NCBI RefSeq assembly: GCF_048320135.1
Contig: NZ_CP182947.1
Coordinates: forward strand, 62,001-126,000
Source of the DNA: Ideonella_A sakaiensis_A
Lineage (GTDB): Bacteria > Pseudomonadota > Gammaproteobacteria > Burkholderiales > Burkholderiaceae_C
DNA length: 64,000 nt
Direction: 5' to 3'
Part shown: in pieces, positions 56,282 through 64,000 of the stretch
How the letters are laid out: each line of letters opens with the position of its first letter
Position numbering within the stretch: position 1 is the stretch's first letter
Notes under the pieces: model-generated
Databases searched by the model: none
Told to the model about the DNA's origin: nothing
The model's input: only the letters and a program-made list of their open reading frames with translations
Made by a program: the position numbers and the translations under genes

Positions 56282-56968
56282 ATGAGCCACCGCATCCTGA
56301 TAGTCCTGACCTCACACGACAAACTCGGCGATACCGGCCAGAAAACCGGCTTCTGGCTGGAGGAATTTGCCGCGCCGTATTACGTCTTCAAGGACGCCGG
56401 CGCGACGCTGACGCTGGCCTCTCCGCAGGGCGGACCGCCGCCGCTCGACCCCACCAGCGACAAGCCCGATGCGCAGACCGACGCGACGCGGCGCTTCAAG
56501 GCCGACAGCCGGGCGCAGGCAGAGCTGGCCGATACGAAGAAGCTCGCCGATGTCGACGCAGGCAGTTTCGATGCGGTCTTTTTCCCGGGCGGCCATGGCC
56601 CGCTGTGGGACCTGGCCGACGACAAGCACTCGATTGCACTGATCGAGCAGATGGCCAAAGCCGGCAAGCCGGTCGCCGCGGTCTGCCACGCGCCGGCGGT
56701 GCTGCGCCGTCCGAAGGTCGACGGCAAGTCGATCGTCGATGGCCGTGACGTGACCGGTTTTACCAACAGCGAGGAAAAGGCGGCCGGCCTGACCGACGTC
56801 GTGCCCTTCCTGATCGAGGACATGCTGAAGGAAAACGGCGGCAACTATTCGAAGGCCGACGACTGGCAGCCGCACATCGTGGTCGACGGCAAGCTGATCA
56901 CCGGGCAGAACCCGGCGTCGTCGGGGCCGGCGGCCGAGGCGCTGCTGAAGATGCTCGACCAGCGTTGA
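56282..56968 (+). CDS. DJ-1/PfpI (Hsp31-like) class I amidotransferase-fold protein
   Basis: 228 residues. Cys135 and His136 in AVCHAPAVL and Glu27 or Glu28 in FWLEEFA are the nucleophile-elbow set of Hsp31/glyoxalase III-like proteins. Likely a glyoxalase III or stress chaperone; the PKVDGKSIVDGRDVTGFTNSEE stretch is common to this group (listed in part: VDGRDVTGFTNSEE). Divergent from the UMF1 carrier. Confidence 0.87.
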   Translation: MSHRILIVLTSHDKLGDTGQKTGFWLEEFAAPYYVFKDAGATLTLASPQGGPPPLDPTSDKPDAQTDATRRFKADSRAQAELADTKKLADVDAGSFDAVFFPGGHGPLWDLADDKHSIALIEQMAKAGKPVAAVCHAPAVLRRPKVDGKSIVDGRDVTGFTNSEEKAAGLTDVVPFLIEDMLKENGGNYSKADDWQPHIVVDGKLITGQNPASSGPAAEALLKMLDQR

Positions 56969-56975
56969 GGCAGGC

Positions 56976-57001
56976 GCTCGCCGGCATGGCTGCCGGCGAG
57001 C
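56976..57001. terminator. Convergent terminator hairpin
   Basis: GCTCGCCGGC, loop ATGGCT, GCCGGCGAGC: ten perfect pairs exactly between the DJ-1-like gene and the reductase stop. No T-run; probably bidirectional. Confidence 0.65.
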
Positions 57002-57005
57002 CGCC

Positions 57006-58004
57006 TCAGAGGTCCAGCACAAGCGTTGCGCTTTTTGCGCGTGAGCAGCACACCGTCAGGCAACGTGCCTTCTCCTCGTCGCTGAGGATGTAGTCCTGGT
57101 GATCGACCTCGCCTTCGAGGTAGTCGACCTTGCAGGCGCCGCACAGCCCCGACAGGCACGAGGTCGGCACGCGGTGGCCGGCCAGTTCGATCGCGCGGAC
57201 GATGGTCTGCTCCGGCTGCACCTGCAGCGTGATGCCGGTGCGTGCCAACCGGACCTCGAAACAGCCTTCGACCGCATCGACTGGCCGGGTCGGCGCGGGT
57301 GCCTTGAAATGTTCGCAGTGCACGGTGCCGGCGTTCCAGTGGCTGGTCGCTTCGGCACAGGCCTTCATGAATCCGCTCGGGCCGCAGTAGTAGACGTGGC
57401 AACCCTGCGCCGGCCTGGCGAGCAGCGCGGCGATGTCGAGGCCGCGCGCCGGATCGCCGCCATCGAAATGCAGGTGCAGCCTGTCGGCCGGCACCAGTGC
57501 GCGCAATTCATCGATGAAGGCGGCGTGACGCGGGCTGCGTGCGCAGTAATGCAGTTCGAATGAACAGCCTTCGGCAGTCAGCACATGCGCCATCGCCTTC
57601 AGCGGCGTGATGCCGATGCCGCCGGCGAGCAGGATCACATGCTCGGCACCGGGCTTCAGCGAGAACGCATTGCGCGGCGCGCCGATCTCCAGCAGGTCGC
57701 CGACGCGCACGCTGTCGTGCAAGGCGCGTGAGCCGCCCTGCCCCTTCGACTCGCGCAGCACACCGAGCGTCCAGCGCGAGCGGTCGTTCGGATCACCGGC
57801 CAGCGAATACGACCGCACCTGGCCACCGGGAACGGTGACGTCGACATGCGCGCCGGCCTCGACGCCAGGCAGCTCGTCCCCTTCCGGATGGACAAGCTCG
57901 AAGGCATGGATGCCCTCGGCCTGCAGCCGGATGCCGCGCAGCTGCAGGCGCAGCGTCGAAGCGGACTGCGGGCGCAGCAGGTCGTGGGCGACCGGCGCGT
58001 TCAT
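57006..58004 (-). CDS. Phthalate-dioxygenase-reductase-type oxygenase reductase (FMN/FAD, NAD, 2Fe-2S)
   Basis: 332 residues. Flavin motif RSYSLAGD (64-71), NAD site AGGIGITPLKAM, CGPSGFM, and a C-terminal plant-type ferredoxin with Cys283, Cys288, Cys291 and Cys319. Passes electrons from NADH to the Rieske oxygenase encoded just upstream; the genes overlap by ATGA (ATG at 58004). GGAGG is before the ATG. Confidence 0.92.
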   Translation of the reverse strand: MNAPVAHDLLRPQSASTLRLQLRGIRLQAEGIHAFELVHPEGDELPGVEAGAHVDVTVPGGQVRSYSLAGDPNDRSRWTLGVLRESKGQGGSRALHDSVRVGDLLEIGAPRNAFSLKPGAEHVILLAGGIGITPLKAMAHVLTAEGCSFELHYCARSPRHAAFIDELRALVPADRLHLHFDGGDPARGLDIAALLARPAQGCHVYYCGPSGFMKACAEATSHWNAGTVHCEHFKAPAPTRPVDAVEGCFEVRLARTGITLQVQPEQTIVRAIELAGHRVPTSCLSGLCGACKVDYLEGEVDHQDYILSDEEKARCLTVCCSRAKSATLVLDL

Positions 58005-59554
58005 GCGGCGGCCCTCCGCGCGAGCACGTCCTGCTGCAATTCCTCCATCCTGTCCTTCACGAAACGCTCGCGCTCGGCGCCCTTCATGCCGTCGGCCTGC
58101 GTGATGATCGCGACGACCTGGCGTGCCAGGTGGCGGCGCAGCGTGACTTCCTCTTCGGCGGTGCGGCCGACCGGCAGGTCGAACACGTTGCCCGAGCAGT
58201 AGCTGTTCGGTGCGCCGTTGTTCTCGCGCAGCCAGCTGGCAAATTCTTCCGGACCGGCCTTCGGATTCGCGCCGCGCACCGCATCGCGCAGCAGCTTGCG
58301 GAACATGTACAGGCCGGCGTCGAACTTGGTCGGGTTCTCCAGCGCGTGGATCGCGATCGGCCGCTGGCTGATGATCGCCTCGTAGTCGCCCGGCGCGTAC
58401 TGGCATTCCTTGTAGTTGGCGCGGGCGCGGTGGTCGCTCGGGATCGGCGGCAGGTCCTCGAGCTTGTACTGGCCGAAGCGCTCGGGCCGGCGCATCGCGA
58501 CCTGGCCTTCGAGGAAGTCGATCGTCTCGTAGCCGACCATGCCCTTGTCGCCGACACCGCGGGTATCGACGTTCGGGCCCATCACGCGCCAGCCCATCAT
58601 CTTGCTGTTCTGGTCGTCGACCGGCACCGTCCAGCGGATCATGTGGAAGCGGCTGAACAGCTTTTTCTTCTTGCCGTCCTCCGACGTATAGGCGTGCAGG
58701 CTCAGGTTTGGCAGCACCTGGTGCTGCACGCGGATGAACATGTGGCCGTCGTCGGCACGGCGCGCGCCGGCAAAGGCCAGGCCACGGCCGCCGTGCACCG
58801 GGACGAACTGCATGTCGGGCGGCACTTCCATCGATGCCGCACCGACCTCGTCGAAGGTCGTGCCCTGGAAATGCTCGCCGGTCACCTGGCGCTTCGCGTG
58901 CAGCGCCATCGTGTGGTAGTTGTCGGCGGCGTTGTCCTGCACCTGCAACCAGTTGGCATGCTGGAAGTTGCTGTACGGAACCAGTTCATCGCCATTGTCG
59001 GCGGTGAAATTGCCCTCCCACTCCGGGAACGGCGGCTCGGCTTCCGGCGGGCCCATGTAGGCAAAAACCAGGCCGTGGCGCTCGAAGGCCTTGTAGGCAC
59101 CCTGGCGGATCGAGCAGCGGTAGCGCTCGCCTTCCTCCTCTTCGCCTTGGGGAAACGGCACGCGCAGGCAGGTGCCGTCGACGTCGAACACCATGCCGTG
59201 GTAGCAGCACGAGATGCCGTGCTGCTCGATCTTGCCGTATTCGAGCGAGGCGCCGCGGTGCACGCAGTGCGCATGCAGCAGGCCGATCGCGCCGCTGCCG
59301 TCGCGGAAGCAGACCAGTTCCTCGCCGAGGATCTTCAGAAAACGCGGCGTATCGGTCAGCTCGATCGCCATGCATACCGGGTGCCAGAAGCGGCGCATGT
59401 ATTCGCCGGTCGGCGTGCCCGGTCCGACCTCGGTCAGCTCCGGATCGTGACCCGGCACCTTGTTCGTGTAGTAACCGCCGAACGGGATCAGCTTCTTCAC
59501 GGTGGTACCGCCGGTGCTGGCGCCGCCGTCGAACTTGTCTTGCTTGATGGTCAT
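58001..59554 (-). CDS. Rieske-type ring-hydroxylating/demethylating oxygenase, alpha subunit
   Basis: 517 residues. Rieske cluster ligands Cys97, His99, Cys116, His119 (HCVHRG and CCYHG); mononuclear iron site His214, His219 in NYHTMALH with bridging Asp207. Its size and single-subunit reductase pairing fit phthalate-dioxygenase-like class IA systems. Substrate not assigned. Start ATG at 59554. Divergent from a GntR regulator that probably controls it. Confidence 0.9.
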   Translation of the reverse strand: MTIKQDKFDGGASTGGTTVKKLIPFGGYYTNKVPGHDPELTEVGPGTPTGEYMRRFWHPVCMAIELTDTPRFLKILGEELVCFRDGSGAIGLLHAHCVHRGASLEYGKIEQHGISCCYHGMVFDVDGTCLRVPFPQGEEEEGERYRCSIRQGAYKAFERHGLVFAYMGPPEAEPPFPEWEGNFTADNGDELVPYSNFQHANWLQVQDNAADNYHTMALHAKRQVTGEHFQGTTFDEVGAASMEVPPDMQFVPVHGGRGLAFAGARRADDGHMFIRVQHQVLPNLSLHAYTSEDGKKKKLFSRFHMIRWTVPVDDQNSKMMGWRVMGPNVDTRGVGDKGMVGYETIDFLEGQVAMRRPERFGQYKLEDLPPIPSDHRARANYKECQYAPGDYEAIISQRPIAIHALENPTKFDAGLYMFRKLLRDAVRGANPKAGPEEFASWLRENNGAPNSYCSGNVFDLPVGRTAEEEVTLRRHLARQVVAIITQADGMKGAERERFVKDRMEELQQDVLARRAAA

Positions 59555-59612
59555 GGGGTGGACTTTCGGGTGGGTCGACCGGAGGCCGACGTTAAGATAA
59601 GTGGCTACTGAA

Positions 59613-59733
59613 CTCTGTATCCAAAGAATAGGTGATTTGAGCGGAATCGGGATGCGGGTAATCCCGGAATCTTCAAGCTGACACTCGTAGAGTGGTTGCG
59701 CCAAAGGATTTGTTTCCTGTGCTCTGTATCCAA
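59613..59733. promoter_or_regulatory. Paired 12-bp direct repeats in the Rieske/GntR promoter region
   Basis: CTCTGTATCCAA occurs at 59613-59624 and 59722-59733, followed in both by AGAAT (after zero or one base). The two copies lie near the start of each divergent gene, so they are likely operators for the GntR protein. A perfect CGGGAT-N7-ATCCCG dyad lies between them (59648-59666). Confidence 0.6.
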
Positions 59734-59745
59734 TAGAATGGCGGC

Positions 59746-60453
59746 ATGCGCCTCCTCCTCGACAAGTTGCCGACCCGAAGCGATTTCGTCGAAACCGTCT
59801 ACGGCGTGCTGCTCGATGCAATCACCGATGGCTCATTGGCGCCGGGCGAACGGCTGACGCAAGAGGAAATCGCCGAGCAGCTGCATGTCTCGCGGTCACC
59901 GGTCCTGCAGGCGCTGCGGCTGCTGAAGAAGGACGGGTTGATCGAGGATGCGCCGGGACGCGGCGTGCAGGTGGCGGCGCTCGATGCGCAGCGGATGGGC
60001 CAGTTGTACGAGGTCCGCGGTGCGCTCGATGCGCTGGCTGCCCGGCTTGCCGCGCAGAACCGCGCTGTCATCGATCCGGAATTGATCGCGCAGGGCCGGC
60101 GAATCGCCGACGGCGACGATCTGAAGGCGATCATCGATGCCGACATGGCGTTTCATGGCGCGATATATGCCGCTTCCGGCAATCCGCTGATCGCCGAAAG
60201 CGCGAACCGGCACTGGGTGCATCTGCGGCGCGTGATGGGCGCGGTGCATCGCGCGTCGGTGCACCGCTCGACGATCTGGGACGAGCACCAGGCGATTGCC
60301 GATGCGATCGCGCAAGGTGATGCGGAACGGGCAGTGCTGCTGATCGACCTGCACGTTCGCCGTGCAAGAACGAATGTCGTCCAGCGGCTCGGCGAGTTGC
60401 TGGCGCCGGTTGGCTCGGCGCCTCAGCCGGCGCAGGCGCTGAACGCCGCCTGA
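59746..60453 (+). CDS. GntR-family (FCD) transcription regulator
   Basis: 235 residues. Winged helix near 15-80 (LAPGERLTQEEIAEQLHVSR), then the FCD ligand domain with Asp/His metal residues (DADMAFHGAIY, HQAIADAI, DLHVRRAR). Divergent from the Rieske operon, so probably its repressor or activator. No ribosome site is evident: the ATG at 59746 follows GGCGGC. Confidence 0.9.
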   Translation: MRLLLDKLPTRSDFVETVYGVLLDAITDGSLAPGERLTQEEIAEQLHVSRSPVLQALRLLKKDGLIEDAPGRGVQVAALDAQRMGQLYEVRGALDALAARLAAQNRAVIDPELIAQGRRIADGDDLKAIIDADMAFHGAIYAASGNPLIAESANRHWVHLRRVMGAVHRASVHRSTIWDEHQAIADAIAQGDAERAVLLIDLHVRRARTNVVQRLGELLAPVGSAPQPAQALNAA

Positions 60454-60461
60454 ACTGCTGT

Positions 60462-60483
60462 CGGCGCGAACCTTGGCGCGCCG
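60462..60483 (+). terminator. Hairpin after the GntR gene
   Basis: CGGCGCG pairs with CGCGCCG across an eight-base loop just after the stop codon. No T-run. Confidence 0.45.
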
Positions 60484-60537
60484 GCGCGCATTGCCCTGTC
60501 GCCAACCGAGGACGAAACGTGCTCTACACTGCGCGCC

Positions 60538-60975
60538 ATGTCAGGTGTCGTGAAGACGATCGTTCTGTGGTTCATCGCGCTGGCCATCCCGCTGCAGGGC
60601 ATGGCGGCGACGGTGTTTCCGCTGTGCCCGACCGAGCACCACGCGCCAGCGTTGCTCGTCGTTGCGCAGCTGCCTGCCGATGAACTCGGTGCGGCGGATC
60701 ACGCTTCGATGGTCGACCATCACCAGCATCATCAGCAGCCCGATGCGGTGAGCCTGGCTGCAGCCGATGCCCCGGTTTCGCACGATGCCGAGCTGCTCGG
60801 CCACGGCATGCTGAACTGCTGCAGTGCGGCCGGCGCAATGCTGGCGCTGGGCGTGCCATCGGTGCCGACCCTTCCGGCGTTGCGTTCGCCCGAACCACTG
60901 CCGCCGGCGGCGCAGGCCGATCTCGGCGTCACGCTCGACGGTCTCGAGCGACCCCCCAAAAACATCCTCGTCTGA
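60538..60975 (+). CDS. Secreted His/Cys-rich protein of a copper cluster (CopL/DUF2946-like)
   Basis: 145 residues: a signal segment (TIVLWFIALAIPLQGMAA), then EHHAP, VDHHQHHQQP and LNCCSAAGAM, all possible copper ligands. The family is uncertain but the layout matches CopL-type proteins at the head of copper operons. Followed by small secreted, TolC-like and multicopper oxidase genes on the same strand. Confidence 0.68.
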   Translation: MSGVVKTIVLWFIALAIPLQGMAATVFPLCPTEHHAPALLVVAQLPADELGAADHASMVDHHQHHQQPDAVSLAAADAPVSHDAELLGHGMLNCCSAAGAMLALGVPSVPTLPALRSPEPLPPAAQADLGVTLDGLERPPKNILV

Positions 60976-61088
60976 CGGTCTTCGCACCGATGGACGCCAG
61001 TCCGTCGGTTGCTGTTGTCACCGACCGATAGCCCCAGCCCGCGCCCGCGCCGGCCGGATGGCCTGTCCGTTCGTTCTTCGAGGATCAC

Positions 61089-61427
61089 ATGCTGCTTTTT
61101 TCCCTTCGCCGGCTCGCGCCGGCCTTGTTTGTCGTCGCCGTCGCTGGCGCGCAGGCCCAGCAGGCGCCGCGCGACACCAGAACCGCCGACCCGCTCGACG
61201 CCAATGCCGCCGTTCCGGCGGTGACCTACCAATCGGTCCTGTCCGGATCGCGTCGCGACGGCGACGAGAAGCCGCTTGGCTGGAAGGAAGCCAACGACAA
61301 GGTCGGCCGGATCGGCGGCTGGCGGGCCTATGCGCGCGAGGCTGCGGCAGCCACTGCCGCAAGCCCGGCCTCGCCGGCCCCGGTCGCTGCGCCACCTGCC
61401 GCTGCACACGGCGCACACAAGCACTGA
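61089..61427 (+). CDS. Small secreted protein of copper cluster
   Basis: 112 residues; GAGG before the ATG. Signal peptide (LAPALFVVAVAGAQA), a YQSVLSGSRRDGDEKPLGWK core that recurs in proteins next to TolC-type efflux genes, and a Pro/Ala tail ending HGAHKH. Unknown exact role; may deliver copper. Confidence 0.65.
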   Translation: MLLFSLRRLAPALFVVAVAGAQAQQAPRDTRTADPLDANAAVPAVTYQSVLSGSRRDGDEKPLGWKEANDKVGRIGGWRAYAREAAAATAASPASPAPVAAPPAAAHGAHKH

Positions 61428-61437
61428 GGGGCACCAG

Positions 61438-62865
61438 ATGAAAAATACGCGCAGAAATGTCGCAGCGCCGGCTCGCCTGATCGTGGCGTTGGCGGCCGCG
61501 GCCGTGCTTGCGGGGTGCGCATCGTTCAGTGCCGACGGCGGCTTCGAGCCGGTGCGCCAGACGGCAAAAAGCCAGGTTGGCAAGGACGTGCAATGGGCGC
61601 GCTCCGAGGCCGACCGTCAGGCGATCGCCCGCCGCGTCGACGAACTGCTGGCAAAGCCGCTGACCGTCGACGATGCAGTGCAGGTGGCGTTGCTGAACAA
61701 CCGCGGATTGCAGGCCGCCTTTGCCGAACTCGGCATCGGCGAGGCCGAACTGGTGCAGGCTGGCCGCTTGCCGAACCCGGGCTTCAGCTTCGCGCGGATG
61801 ACGAAAGGCGACGAAGTCGAGCTGGAGCGCGGTCTGCACATCAACCTCGCGCGCCTGCTCGCGATGCCGATGATCCGGCAGGTCGAATCGCGCCGTTTCG
61901 CGCGCACCCAGCGCGATGTCTCGATGGCCGTGTTGTCGCTCGCCGCCGATACCCGCAAGGCCTGGTACCAGGCGGTCGCCGCCGAGGAAGGCGTGCGCTA
62001 CATGCGGCAGGTGATGGAGACGGCCGAGGCCAGCGCCGAGTTGGCCAGGCGGATGCAGCAGGTCGGCAATTTCAGCAAGCTGCAGCGCGCCCGCGAGCAG
62101 GCGTTCCACGCTGACGCCGCGCTGAACCTGGCACGCGCCGAACAACGCCAGCGTTCGACCCGCGAGCGGCTGACCCGCCTGCTTGGCGCCTGGGGCGACC
62201 AGACTGCATTCCGCCTGCCGGAGCGGCTGCCCGACCTGCCGAAGGCGGTGCAGGACAGGCCGGACATCGAGCGCGTCGCGATGGCGCAGCGGCTCGATGT
62301 GCAGGCGGCCAAACTGGCGGCCGAGCAGACCGCGCGCAACCTCGGTCTCAGCCGGACGACGCGTTTCATCAACGTGCTCGAACTCGGCCTGGCACGCAAC
62401 ACGTCGAACCAGGATCCGCCGCAGCGTGGCTGGGAGATCGGCGTCGAGCTGCCATTGTTCGACTGGGGCGGCGCGCGCATCGCCCGCGCCGAGGCGGTCT
62501 ACATGCAGGCGGTCGATCGGGCTGCCGAGACCGCGGTCAATGCGCGCTCCGAAGTGCGCGAAGCCTACGGTGCGTACCGCTCGGCTTATGACATCGCGCA
62601 GCACCAGCGCGATGAACTGGTGCCACTGCGCAAGCTGATCGCCGAGGAAAACGTGCTTCGCTACAACGGCATGCTGATCGGTGTGTTCGAGCTGCTTGCC
62701 GACGCCCGCCAGCAGATCGCCAGTGTCAATGCCTACATCGAATCGCTGCGCGACTTCTGGATCGCGCAGGCCGACCTCGAGATGGCGCTGATCGGCAAAC
62801 CCGGTCTCGCCGCGCCCGCCGGCCCTGCCGCGGCCGCCGCTGACGCGGGCGGTGCCGGCCACTGA
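61438..62865 (+). CDS. TolC-like outer-membrane lipoprotein (efflux channel)
   Basis: 475 residues. Lipobox LAGC then two outer-membrane efflux repeats with long coiled-coil helices (VDDAVQVALLNNRGLQAAFAE, FDWGGARIARAEAVYMQAVD in part). No inner-membrane pump is in the window, though it may follow on the right. Ten bp after the small secreted protein, so same operon. Probably metal export or envelope copper handling. Confidence 0.86.
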   Translation: MKNTRRNVAAPARLIVALAAAAVLAGCASFSADGGFEPVRQTAKSQVGKDVQWARSEADRQAIARRVDELLAKPLTVDDAVQVALLNNRGLQAAFAELGIGEAELVQAGRLPNPGFSFARMTKGDEVELERGLHINLARLLAMPMIRQVESRRFARTQRDVSMAVLSLAADTRKAWYQAVAAEEGVRYMRQVMETAEASAELARRMQQVGNFSKLQRAREQAFHADAALNLARAEQRQRSTRERLTRLLGAWGDQTAFRLPERLPDLPKAVQDRPDIERVAMAQRLDVQAAKLAAEQTARNLGLSRTTRFINVLELGLARNTSNQDPPQRGWEIGVELPLFDWGGARIARAEAVYMQAVDRAAETAVNARSEVREAYGAYRSAYDIAQHQRDELVPLRKLIAEENVLRYNGMLIGVFELLADARQQIASVNAYIESLRDFWIAQADLEMALIGKPGLAAPAGPAAAAADAGGAGH

Positions 62866-62896
62866 TCGCGAATCAACAGATTCAAGGGATTTTCCA

Positions 62897-64000
62897 ATGT
62901 CTTCGAGACGCAATTTTCTGGGCGGAGCCGGCGCGATCGCCGCTGCGGTATCCGCCGCAACCGTCAGCCGGGTCGCGATGGCGGCACTGCCCGAGCCGGT
63001 GCTGCAGGACAAGCCGGACACGATGCCGCCGCTGATGCCGGCCAATGGCCGCCCGTACAACCCGGTCGTGACGCTGAACGGCTGGACGCTGCCGTGGCGG
63101 ATGAACCAGGGCGTGAAGGAATTCCATCTGGTTGCCGAGCCGGTGGTGCGCGAAATGACGCCCGGCTTCAAGGCCCACCTGTGGGGCTACAACGGCCAGA
63201 GCCCAGGGCCGACGATCGAGGTCGTCGAAGGCGACCGGGTGCGCATCTTCGTCACCAACAAGCTGCCCGAACACACCAGCATCCACTGGCATGGCCAGCG
63301 GCTGCCGAACGGCATGGACGGCGTGACCGGCCTGAACCAGCCCGGCATCCCGTCCGGCAAGACCTACGTCTATGAATTCGTCGCGCGGCGACCCGGCACC
63401 TTCATGTACCACCCGCATGCCGACGAGATGGTGCAGATGGCGATGGGCATGATGGGTTTCTGGATCACGCATCCGAAAGGCAACCATCCGCTGATCGATC
63501 CGGTCGACCGCGACTACTGCTTCCTGCTCAATGCCTACGACATCGAGCCGGGTGCAGCGACGCCGAAGATCATGACGATGCTCGACTTCAACCTGTGGAG
63601 CTGGAACAGCCGCATCTTCCCGGGCATCAGCCCGCTGGTTGCGCGCCAGGGTGACAAGGTGCGGGTGCGCATCGGCAACCTGACGATGACCAACCATCCG
63701 ATCCACCTGCATGGGCACGAATTCGTCGTCAGCGGCACCGACGGCGGCCCGACGCCGAAGGGCTCGCGCTGGCCCGAGGTGACGACCGACATCGCGGTCG
63801 GCCAGATGCGGCAGATCGACTTTCTCGCCGACGAGGAAGGCGACTGGGCATTCCACTGCCACAAGAGCCACCACACGATGAATGCGATGGGCCACGACGT
63901 GCCGACGCTGATCGGCGTCGACCACCGCGAGGTCGTCTCGAAGATCAGCAAGCTGGTGCCCGACTACATGGTGATGGGCGAACGCGGCATGGCCGACATG
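62897..64000 (+). CDS. Tat-exported multicopper oxidase (cut by window end)
   Basis: 368 codons are visible and the frame is open at the right edge. Twin-arginine signal SSRRNFLGGAGAIAAA, then copper ligands: HWHG (type 2/3), HPHAD, HPIHLHGHEF and the HCHKSHHTM cluster, which has the type 1 ligands. Oxidises Cu(I) or organic substrates in the periplasm; CopA-like role likely. AAGGGA precedes the ATG. Confidence 0.9.
   Translation, partial: MSSRRNFLGGAGAIAAAVSAATVSRVAMAALPEPVLQDKPDTMPPLMPANGRPYNPVVTLNGWTLPWRMNQGVKEFHLVAEPVVREMTPGFKAHLWGYNGQSPGPTIEVVEGDRVRIFVTNKLPEHTSIHWHGQRLPNGMDGVTGLNQPGIPSGKTYVYEFVARRPGTFMYHPHADEMVQMAMGMMGFWITHPKGNHPLIDPVDRDYCFLLNAYDIEPGAATPKIMTMLDFNLWSWNSRIFPGISPLVARQGDKVRVRIGNLTMTNHPIHLHGHEFVVSGTDGGPTPKGSRWPEVTTDIAVGQMRQIDFLADEEGDWAFHCHKSHHTMNAMGHDVPTLIGVDHREVVSKISKLVPDYMVMGERGMADM

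Noticed and set aside
59648..59700. Nine-codon leader ORF (MRVIPESSS) between the Rieske and GntR genes
   Set aside because: No ribosome site and no attenuator-like structure beyond one dyad; too weak to call.

Overview
The window is GC-rich, densely packed chromosomal DNA from a proteobacterium, most likely a betaproteobacterium (Burkholderiales or Rhodocyclales type). The evidence is a BktB-type 3-ketothiolase, a short-chain PHA phasin with TGCA-type operators, a MaeB-type malic enzyme, codon use strongly biased to G/C in the third position, and a betaproteobacterial-looking GC-rich intergenic element. No rRNA, tRNA, CRISPR array, insertion sequence or prophage gene was seen.

Layout. 1-346 is the start of isocitrate lyase (minus strand), preceded by an alternating palindrome array. 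598-12421 is a polyamine island: a class I amidotransferase, an omega-amino acid:pyruvate transaminase, PuuD, PuuA, SpuC, a complete PotFGHI importer and PuuC. Together these cover uptake of putrescine/spermidine and two routes of breakdown, gamma-glutamylation and direct transamination. 12510-17617 holds envelope and housekeeping genes (small secreted proteins, an EamA transporter, DusA, a secreted alpha/beta hydrolase) and an unlisted-looking 50-aa gene. 17796-27550 carries glgC, a DUF72 gene, a membrane protein fused to a spermidine-synthase-like domain, DUF1161, AsmA, a flavodoxin-like protein and a phosphatidylserine decarboxylase. 27647-36114 is carbon and PHA metabolism: MaeB, a ferredoxin-reductase-like flavoprotein, an MFS carrier, thiolase, a quinone reductase, two tiny linked genes and the phasin with its operator pair.

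36385-39447 has RlpA, a transglutaminase-like protein and an MBL/beta-CASP protein, closed by a clear terminator. 39556-44116 is a tight four-gene operon (unusual acyl-CoA dehydrogenase, class III CoA-transferase, MmgE/PrpD, CoA-ester lyase), probably for an unidentified organic acid. 44321-54801 is surface and signalling: a subtilase with nine hexapeptide repeats, a GGDEF-EAL protein, an orphan TRAP binding protein, and a LysM/FecR protein overlapping a CHASE2 hybrid kinase. 54788-60453 has an MFS carrier, a DJ-1-like protein and a Rieske oxygenase/reductase pair divergent from a GntR regulator. 60538-64000 is a copper-type cluster: His-rich secreted protein, small secreted protein, TolC-like lipoprotein and a Tat-exported multicopper oxidase cut by the window end.

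The observations most worth following are CTAG-centred dyads upstream of uncharacterised small-protein genes and next to storage genes (glgC, phaP), a hairpin enclosing the puuC start site, and the four-gene acyl-CoA operon whose dehydrogenase lacks the canonical catalytic glutamate.
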